From an uncultured Flavobacteriales bacterium (GTDB lineage Bacteria > Bacteroidota > Bacteroidia > Flavobacteriales_D > Sanyastnellaceae), in NCBI GenBank assembly GCA_937897625.1, contig CALCNZ010000395.1, positions 1 through 12,612 of the forward strand: 12,612 bases of DNA, given 5' to 3'. The notes below the pieces were generated by a model. That model ran no database searches. It had not been told where the DNA came from and worked only from the letters and a program-made list of their open reading frames with translations. The position numbers and the translations under genes were made by a program. Below, piece after piece: positions 6,652 through 12,612 of the stretch. Position 1 is the stretch's first letter, and each line of letters opens with the position of its first letter.

Positions 6652-8528
6652 TTATGAAGCGCGATCTGCGACTTCGTGATTCTTTTTGTAATGCGGGCCC
6701 ATGAATGTTCGTGCATAAATACGAACAAGCGCAAGCCCGTCGATAATTAAGCTAATAGAAACAATAAGTGACAATGCAATTTGATCTTCATGAATGTGCG
6801 AGAAAATTAAATCTTCTCCTATGAAGGTTGGTGTAATTGGAAATCCGGAAACGGCCAAGCGCAAAGTAAGAATGCAAAAGCTCTCTTCGAATAGTCGTAA
6901 CCTAGTCCATAGAAATTATTCAAATCGAGTTTGCCCTCTTTTTTCTTAATACCATTCAACAACAAATAACCAATGGTCATTGCAACAATTACTCCGCTCA
7001 GATAAACAATGTTATGCTCCCAGCTGTAATGCTCGTTGAAGGTGACAGCCAAGGCAACCCAGAAGTGATTGCTGCACACAAGCAGCCAACTGCGCAAGGT
7101 GTTTTCTCTTTCAGTGAAGGCCGCGAAAACTGAAACCAATCCGATCAATCCCAAAACCATTGAAATAATGTGGTTCTTGCTTTCGCTTAGATCAGTTCCA
7201 ACAAGCAGAACTATTCCACAAATAAACAATAGGGTTGTAATAGCAAGAAGGCTCTTACTCTTAAGTGGAATTTGTTTTCCCACCCATTTCATTGGGTTCC
7301 ACAGATATGTATAGAGAAACATGTTAATGGTGAATTCACGTGTTCCTAAAACATAAAAAGTGTATTGCAGTTTTCTGGAAAAATTTCCTTCGAAACTTTT
7401 CTTTTTCGGATTGAAGTTGTAAAACATATCTTTCATCAGATAGGTAACAACAGAGGGCGAAGTAAGCAATTGATAACTTCTTAGGAACGCGTTTCCCGCA
7501 ATGTGAATAAGAGCAAGGGTGTCCCAACCGAATGCGATTTCACAGAAAATAATTCCTATTTGTGCAACAGACGAATAAGCGATTTGACTTTTCACTGAAG
7601 TTTGCACGCGAGCAATTCCTGTTGCAACGAAGCAAGTGGCAAGTCCAAGCAAGACTATGAGAATCTTAATGCTCAGCAGGTGTCCCCAAATGTCATACGT
7701 TCTCAAAAGAATAAAGGCACCCATATGTACAGAAAGCGAACCGTAGAAAATCGCACTCGAAGGTGTTGGTCCTTCCATGGCTCTTGGAAGCCAAGAGCTA
7801 AATGGCAATTGTGCAGATTTAGCTGCAGCAGCAACGACCAAAAAGACTGAAAGAATAATAGCGGTAGGCTGATGCTCATGCAACAAATGCTGAAGGTGAT
7901 TAGAAGACCAATCGATGAAAGCAGTGTTTTCATGGAACATGTGGTGACTTAACCACATGGCTAGAATAATTCCAATATCGCCAAGGCGATAGATGGAAAA
8001 TACTTTCAATGCACTTTTTACAGGAAGATATCTGTCGCGATAGAATGCAATGAGTAAGAACGAAGAAATTCCTAGCACTTCCCATCCGGTGAATAACGTT
8101 TCGAGATTACCAGAGAAGATAACCATGTTGTATCCAAAGAAGAAAAGAAGGAGTGTATTGAAGAATCGCTTGTAACCGCTCTCTCGGTGCAAATAGTAAC
8201 GGCTGTAAACTGTAACCAAAGAGGTTAAGAAAGAGCCAAGGAGAAGGAAGGTGGCAGTGGTTTTATCGAAGAAGAAATCGATATAAAACACGTACCCTTC
8301 GGTTTGGTATAAAACCCATTCTCTGTGAGAAAGATTTTCGAAACCATTTATTCCCCAAACGATAACAAAGCCAATGGCAATAGTGAGGTGCAGCAGAACA
8401 GATGTGAATGTTCCCCACGAAATTATTTTTTCGTATTTTTTATTTGGAATTAAGCTAAGGATATAGCTAACCAAAGGCAACCAAAGAAAAAACTGCAAGA
8501 AGAATTCCAATTCAGTTTTCATGTGCAT
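6652..8528 (-). CDS. dabB: DabB, NuoL-like proton-conducting membrane subunit; frame interrupted near 6857
   Basis: Integral membrane partner of DabA, related to the antiporter-like subunits of complex I (NuoL) and MrpA. It is thought to pass cations to energise DabA. The main frame (6819-8528) encodes 569 residues with many hydrophobic helices. It keeps the glutamate of LFTGWEVLG (Glu150), the lysine of AAAAKSAQLPFSSWLP (Lys237), AMEGPTPSSAIFYGS, and VKSQIAYSSVAQIG (Lys313), all typical of this superfamily. The frame then degenerates into WPFPDFQLHQPS. The expected continuation, LAVSGFPITPTFIGEDLIFS and about 60 more residues with a last helix, lies in another frame ending at 6652. Restoring one T near 6857 joins them as FAFLLCALAVSGFPITP and gives about 625 residues. 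The start is ATG at 8528 or, equally possible, ATG at 8522; both overlap the dabA stop. No other complex I genes are nearby, which argues against a respiratory nuoL. Confidence 0.9.
6840..6880 (-). other. Frameshift site in dabB (probable single-base loss)
   Basis: The 5' frame of dabB reads YDYSKRAFAFLLCA and then leaves family-like sequence. The 3' frame resumes with LAVSGFPITPTFIGED, which matches what the protein should contain. Reading gct-tgg as gct-ttg-g by adding one T near 6857-6858 makes a seamless join. I see no classic X-XXY-YYZ slippery heptamer at the junction. A sequencing or assembly error, or a recent mutation, is therefore more likely than programmed frameshifting. The exact base is uncertain within a few nucleotides. 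Confidence 0.8.
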
Positions 8529-11025
8529 GCGTTAAAATGTGAACAGGAATATTTTCGGTATTGGCTTCAACGAGTTTCTCCATGCTTGAAGCTTTCGGTA
8601 GAGAAGTCGTGTTCGTTGTGTAAGGAACGAACGTCTCATTTTGGAACACTTGAATTTCTGCCGTTTCCGGATGAACGCTTACAAGATGTACCCATTCATT
8701 TTTAAACCACTCATACGTGTTTGCGTCTGTCTGAATAGTTTTTAAAATAACGTTTGGCAGTTGTTCAACAACGATCAACAATCGCACAGGGTCGTGCACC
8801 TCAATCATTTGACTAGGAAGTCCCGGACGTAAGTCTCCGTCAACACCATTTGCAACTCCAATTAGACCCATTACGTTGTGTGGAAGTTTAGTTCCTGCGC
8901 CTAATTTGTAATTATCTGTTCTTGAGAAATAATATTCCAAATTAATTCCGCCACAAACAGGAGCCGCCGCCTTCAAAATTCCGAAAAGATATTTCCCTTC
9001 AGGATCGGTGCTGGCGTCATAAGAATTTAGGAAGGAGCGACGATCTAAGAACAGGTGCTTCGTCAGCTGTCTTGTTCCAACAATACAAAGTGCGTTCGTA
9101 GCGTGGTTCAATTCTGGACGAGGTTCGAAAATAGAAACAGATCTGCGCATCACGCGTTTGTGAATCTGCCAAGGGGTTAGACTTGTATTCACTGTTTCGA
9201 ATCTTCTAGAACGTTCTTTTGAATTCAAATCGGAAGCGTGACGGAAGGTCCATTTGTTTTTTTGATGAATTGCTTTGTTCTCTTCAGACAAAATTCCTCC
9301 GTCATAAAACACGGTTTGATCGCGTGTTGTATCGCGCAAGCCGCCAATGAATTGTGTGTGTGCCGGAATATCTATTCCCCTTTCGCGAAGCACAGCTCTC
9401 ACTTTCGGATTGTTAGCCATAGTCGCAAATACACGTGCATTAGCAGAACCCGCTCTACCTGAACAAGCTCCGCAGTCATATGCCGCATAGTGCGGGTTGT
9501 TCACACTGCTTGAACCATGTCCAATGAAGTAGACAATAGGTGCGAAGTTTTTAATTAATCCAATAGATCGAAGAGAACCTTCAACGCGGTTCGCCATTTC
9601 TTCAACGGTGAAACCAACTTGAAGATCTCCTTCGTGCTCGTGGGTATGTTCAACTGTTAACGTCGACTCTTTTTCCATGTGTCGGAATGAGAGGGAAGTT
9701 GCAGGAGAAATACCTGGACGGAAGATGTTCGACATGAGTTTAATTGCAGACCAGAAACCATAAACAATGGAAAGCGCCCAACCTAAGATGTTGTGGTGAG
9801 AATTTTTATTGAATTGAACTTCCGTATTGCTCACGCGCGTAGCATCTTCTTCACGAATAAGGTGCTTTGGAGTTACCGGCGCAGGGCATACTTTTTCGTG
9901 AAATTTTCCGCCCTGTGGTTGGAAATAAAATTCCACTCCGAAGAAACCAGGCATTCCTAAAGTTTCGCAGTTCGGGTCTAACAACTCGATATATCTTCGT
10001 ATAGATCCCTCGCGATCATCTATGCAGAACACAGCTTGGAATGTCTGAGCCGAATGAACATTCGGTTTTTTAATTCTTTGCTGAAGTCCGAAAAGAACGG
10101 TGTCATAGTAGGTCCACTCGAAGGCTTCTTGCCAAACGCGTTGAACCAAATCTACTTCTGTAACATTTGGCTTTTCAAAGTATGGTTTTATTTCACCCGC
10201 GAATGCCCCAAGTGTTTCCCATTTCTCTCCAAGCTGATTGTAGGCAGCATCTATTTCAAAACACAATTCCAAATGAATGAAATCACGAAGTGAAATTTCT
10301 TTTTTATCGAGAAGAGAATTTGGCAATTGTTCAATGGTTGCAACCATTCCCGACCAACCTGGATGTGCGAAACACAAATCAAAGAGGTAAGAGCTGTACA
10401 GCTCTTCGCGGTCACCCACGATAAGCTTTAACAGATCACTCAAGCCAAGAGAGCTATCATGGAATATTTCACGTCCGCGTTTAGATCGCAATAAACTCAC
10501 AGAGGCGTGTTTGTCTAAATCGCGCGCAGCATTAAGTAGCCCTTTTTCTTTAGAGGGAAATGGCCATAAAGCAATTCCTTGATCTAAGTAATTGCATGTT
10601 ATACGAAACACGATGTGGTGAACGAGCGCGCTAACGTCGAAACGGTAATGATTCTTCCAAACGCTTCGAATTGCACCCACACGAGGTGTTAAATCGGGTT
10701 GAAAATCTTTCGTTAGAATTTCCTTCAACTTCTCCTTCGCATTTTCATTTGGAAAATGTTTTTGAATGGAAGTCAGAAGTTTTGCGTCAGAAATTTTTCC
10801 TTCAGAATAAAATTTCTTGTACTCTTTTGGAGACAACAGCGTTTTATATCCGAATGCCGATTTCGCCGCAAGAATTCCTTCGAAAAACTTGTCGTGTTGA
10901 AAAGCATGAAGGGTATTGTGATGAATAAAATCCTTCAGGGGTGCTTGAGCTGGCAAGTAATGCGCAAGCTCATGAAGCACATGCTCCTCTTGAAAAGAAG
11001 AGTGTGAGTCTTTCACATTATTCAT
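8512..11025 (-). CDS. dabA: DabA (DUF2309/UPF0753), catalytic subunit of the DAB inorganic carbon pump
   Basis: Peripheral subunit of the DabA-DabB complex, which in Halothiobacillus is thought to hydrate cytoplasmic CO2 to bicarbonate one-way, coupled to the membrane ion gradient through DabB. The product has 837 residues, normal for the family. The beta-carbonic-anhydrase-like zinc site is complete: Cys334 and Asp336 in VFCIDDREG, His503 in FIGHGSSS and Cys518 in DCGACSG. The His-to-Cys spacing of 15 equals that of the characterised protein (H524, C539). Other family marks are the N-terminal HELAHYLPAQAPLKDFIHHN region and NNPHYAAYDCGACSGRAGSA. A His-rich patch, HTHEHE, sits at residues 460-465 just before the second zinc-site block. 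The ATG at 11025 follows the sulP stop by 6 bases. The stop overlaps the dabB start by 11-17 bases, suggesting translational coupling. There is no signal peptide, as expected for a cytoplasmic protein. Active-site integrity is read directly; function is by homology. Confidence 0.95.
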   Translation of the reverse strand: MNNVKDSHSSFQEEHVLHELAHYLPAQAPLKDFIHHNTLHAFQHDKFFEGILAAKSAFGYKTLLSPKEYKKFYSEGKISDAKLLTSIQKHFPNENAKEKLKEILTKDFQPDLTPRVGAIRSVWKNHYRFDVSALVHHIVFRITCNYLDQGIALWPFPSKEKGLLNAARDLDKHASVSLLRSKRGREIFHDSSLGLSDLLKLIVGDREELYSSYLFDLCFAHPGWSGMVATIEQLPNSLLDKKEISLRDFIHLELCFEIDAAYNQLGEKWETLGAFAGEIKPYFEKPNVTEVDLVQRVWQEAFEWTYYDTVLFGLQQRIKKPNVHSAQTFQAVFCIDDREGSIRRYIELLDPNCETLGMPGFFGVEFYFQPQGGKFHEKVCPAPVTPKHLIREEDATRVSNTEVQFNKNSHHNILGWALSIVYGFWSAIKLMSNIFRPGISPATSLSFRHMEKESTLTVEHTHEHEGDLQVGFTVEEMANRVEGSLRSIGLIKNFAPIVYFIGHGSSSVNNPHYAAYDCGACSGRAGSANARVFATMANNPKVRAVLRERGIDIPAHTQFIGGLRDTTRDQTVFYDGGILSEENKAIHQKNKWTFRHASDLNSKERSRRFETVNTSLTPWQIHKRVMRRSVSIFEPRPELNHATNALCIVGTRQLTKHLFLDRRSFLNSYDASTDPEGKYLFGILKAAAPVCGGINLEYYFSRTDNYKLGAGTKLPHNVMGLIGVANGVDGDLRPGLPSQMIEVHDPVRLLIVVEQLPNVILKTIQTDANTYEWFKNEWVHLVSVHPETAEIQVFQNETFVPYTTNTTSLPKASSMEKLVEANTENIPVHILTHAHEN

Positions 11026-11031
11026 GTTGAA

Positions 11032-12612
11032 TTATTTTTTCTTGTTTCTACCAGCTAGATGGTGCTTCGAAAACGCTTTGTGATCGTTCAAGCCTTTTAC
11101 AACCACTTCACCACCTTCTCTTTCGTAGTTCTCTTTGAACAGATGCAATTGCTCCATTGCAGAGTGATCAATTACGCGAGTGTTGTCGAAATAGATTGTT
11201 ATGTGTGAAGACCCAGGGATAGACTCTAATTTATTTTTGATCCCCATGAAATTTGTAAATACTGCAGCGCGACTTACATGCATTTCATATTTATCTCCAA
11301 CAAAAGATACTTCCGCTTGTGCTTTAAATAGCGAGCTAAGAGAGGCACCGCTTACCAAAAGAACAATCATTTCAGTAACAATACCTGCAGCAATACCGAT
11401 CAATAAATCTTCAACCAATGTGAAAACGATGGTTACGATAAACACTAAAAGTTGCTCTTTTCCAATCTTGAACATGTGAGCGAATTCGCGTGGGTGAGCA
11501 AGCTTAATTCCAACACCAATCAACAATGCGGCTAGAGCAGATTTTGGTATCATGTCGCTGAACGATACAGCAAAAATCAAGAATATTAAAATTACCATTC
11601 CATGGAAGAAGTTTGCCCATCTGGTTTTAGCACCATTGCTTACGTTCGAAGAAGAACGCGCAACCTCGCTTATCATTGGTAATCCCCCTAAAACTCCGGC
11701 AATAATGTTTCCAACACCTACAGCAATTAAATCTTTGTTAGCATTCGATTTACGACGGAATGGATCAAGCATATCTGTTGCTTTAACTGTTAAAAGTGCT
11801 TCTAAACTTCCAACTAAAGCAAACATAATTACGTACTTCACAAATGTTCCAACAACCGAAACTCCTGCAAAACTTACGTTAACTCCAAGGATGTCGAATA
11901 ACCCTTTTTTGAATTCTAAAAGTGGCGCGAATCCATTAGCATTTTGAAGGTGAAGCGCTTTACCAAGAGGAATAGCTACTACAAGCACAACCAATGCAGC
12001 AGGTACTTTTTTCAACGCCTGAATTTTCAGCATTGGCCAAATGAATACAATAGCCAAACTTACCAATCCGATGATTACAACTTCTTGATGCGCGAAGAAA
12101 TTTGCAAAGGTGTGTTTTAATTCACCAATTAATTCAAGAGGTTCAACCATAGGCTTACCCGCTTCGGTAACCGGATTCATTCCAAGTAAGATATGCAGTT
12201 GCTTACTCATAATAATGATACCGATTGCTGCAAGCATGCCATGCACAGCAGACAGTGGGAAGAAATCACTAAACGAGCCAAATTTTAGTAATCCGAAGAT
12301 TACTTGAATTATACCAGCAACTACAACAGCCCCAAGAGCAAGATGCCAACCGTAAGCTGTCGCATCTGCTGTGCTTGATCCGGCTGGTGCACCCAAGGCG
12401 AATTCCCCAACAGCTCCTGCTACAATAACAATGAGACCCGCAGCTGGACCTTTAATGGTTAACATTGAACCAGCTAATAAACTCACAACAACACCGCCAA
12501 TCATGGCAGTAACAAGTCCGAAAATAGGAGGAAAATCAGAAGCCGCAGCAATACCTAATGAAAGAGGCAATGCCAAAAGTGCTACAATAAATCCTGAAGG
12601 TAAATCACTTTT
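11032..12612 (-). CDS. SulP-family inorganic anion transporter (5' end cut by window edge)
   Basis: Inner-membrane anion transporter of the SulP/SLC26 family. With dabA-dabB beside it, bicarbonate is the likely substrate; sulfate or another anion cannot be excluded. 526 residues are visible and the frame stays open to the window edge, beginning KSDLPSGFIVALLALPLSLG. This is a normal SulP N-terminus lacking probably only 10-20 residues, so the TTG at 12576 is not the true start. Family marks are the PLSLGIA segment, a KGPAAGLIV motif near residue 55, many hydrophobic helices, and the block VGSLEALLTVKATDML followed by GGLPMISEVARSSSNVSNGAKTRWA near residues 267-333. A STAS-like domain fills about residues 435-517, and the protein ends in a basic GRNKKK tail. 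The stop lies 6 bases before the dabA start, so the two are almost certainly co-transcribed. No carbonic anhydrase gene, a common SulP neighbour, is visible; one could lie upstream. Confidence 0.93.
   Translation of the reverse strand, partial: KSDLPSGFIVALLALPLSLGIAAASDFPPIFGLVTAMIGGVVVSLLAGSMLTIKGPAAGLIVIVAGAVGEFALGAPAGSSTADATAYGWHLALGAVVVAGIIQVIFGLLKFGSFSDFFPLSAVHGMLAAIGIIIMSKQLHILLGMNPVTEAGKPMVEPLELIGELKHTFANFFAHQEVVIIGLVSLAIVFIWPMLKIQALKKVPAALVVLVVAIPLGKALHLQNANGFAPLLEFKKGLFDILGVNVSFAGVSVVGTFVKYVIMFALVGSLEALLTVKATDMLDPFRRKSNANKDLIAVGVGNIIAGVLGGLPMISEVARSSSNVSNGAKTRWANFFHGMVILIFLIFAVSFSDMIPKSALAALLIGVGIKLAHPREFAHMFKIGKEQLLVFIVTIVFTLVEDLLIGIAAGIVTEMIVLLVSGASLSSLFKAQAEVSFVGDKYEMHVSRAAVFTNFMGIKNKLESIPGSSHITIYFDNTRVIDHSAMEQLHLFKENYEREGGEVVVKGLNDHKAFSKHHLAGRNKKK

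Noticed and set aside
6642..6734. N-terminal extension of the DUF2490 frame up to an ATG at 6734
   Set aside because: It precedes a clear signal peptide beginning at 6641 and overlaps the out-of-frame 3' end of dabB, which is family-like sequence.
6652..6864. A separate 70-residue gene starting with TTG at 6864
   Set aside because: Its sequence (GFPITPTFIGED and the last helix) is the C-terminus of DabB in a shifted frame, not an independent gene.
6652..8528. Respiratory complex I subunit nuoL
   Set aside because: The NuoL-like gene overlaps dabA and no other nuo genes are present, so the DabB assignment fits better.
11552..11947. 131-codon plus-strand open frame opposite the SulP gene
   Set aside because: It is antisense to a strongly supported membrane transporter, has no recognisable protein features, and is explained by the codon bias of the opposite strand.

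Overview
The window looks like chromosomal DNA of a Bacteroidota bacterium, probably of the order Flavobacteriales. The clues are a very large secreted protein with a type IX secretion (T9SS) type-A C-terminal sorting domain, a DUF2490 outer-membrane-type protein, lipoproteins with Bacteroidota-like lipoboxes, an AT-leaning composition and the lack of clear Shine-Dalgarno sites. I cannot place it at genus level. All six genes are on the minus strand, so transcription runs from the right edge to the left.

Right part (12612 down to 5850): a tightly packed operon for inorganic carbon uptake. It starts with a SulP-family anion transporter whose first codons lie beyond the window edge. After a 6-base gap comes dabA (DUF2309/UPF0753), which keeps all four residues of the beta-carbonic-anhydrase-like zinc site. 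The stop of dabA overlaps the start of dabB, a NuoL-like proton-channel subunit. A signal-peptide-bearing DUF2490 protein follows 10 bases after dabB. DabA-DabB is known from other bacteria as an energy-coupled CO2-to-bicarbonate trap, and SulP proteins include bicarbonate importers. The likely joint role is therefore to supply bicarbonate to the cell. The dabB reading frame is broken near position 6857 by what looks like one missing base.

Middle part (5849 to 5015): a small helical lipoprotein gene lies between two unusual palindromic intergenic elements. Each element is built from degenerate 12-base units (consensus near AAGRTGYTNNNC) running in opposite orientations towards a central hairpin. 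This is the most unusual non-coding structure in the window.

Left part (5014 to 4): a two-gene unit. A beta-rich lipoprotein is followed after 4 bases by a 1459-residue secreted protein combining an alpha/beta-hydrolase (esterase/lipase-like) domain, a long beta-helix-like repeat region, a helical segment and the T9SS sorting domain. No tRNA, rRNA, CRISPR array, insertion sequence or phage gene was seen. No stretch over 300 bases lacks a gene.
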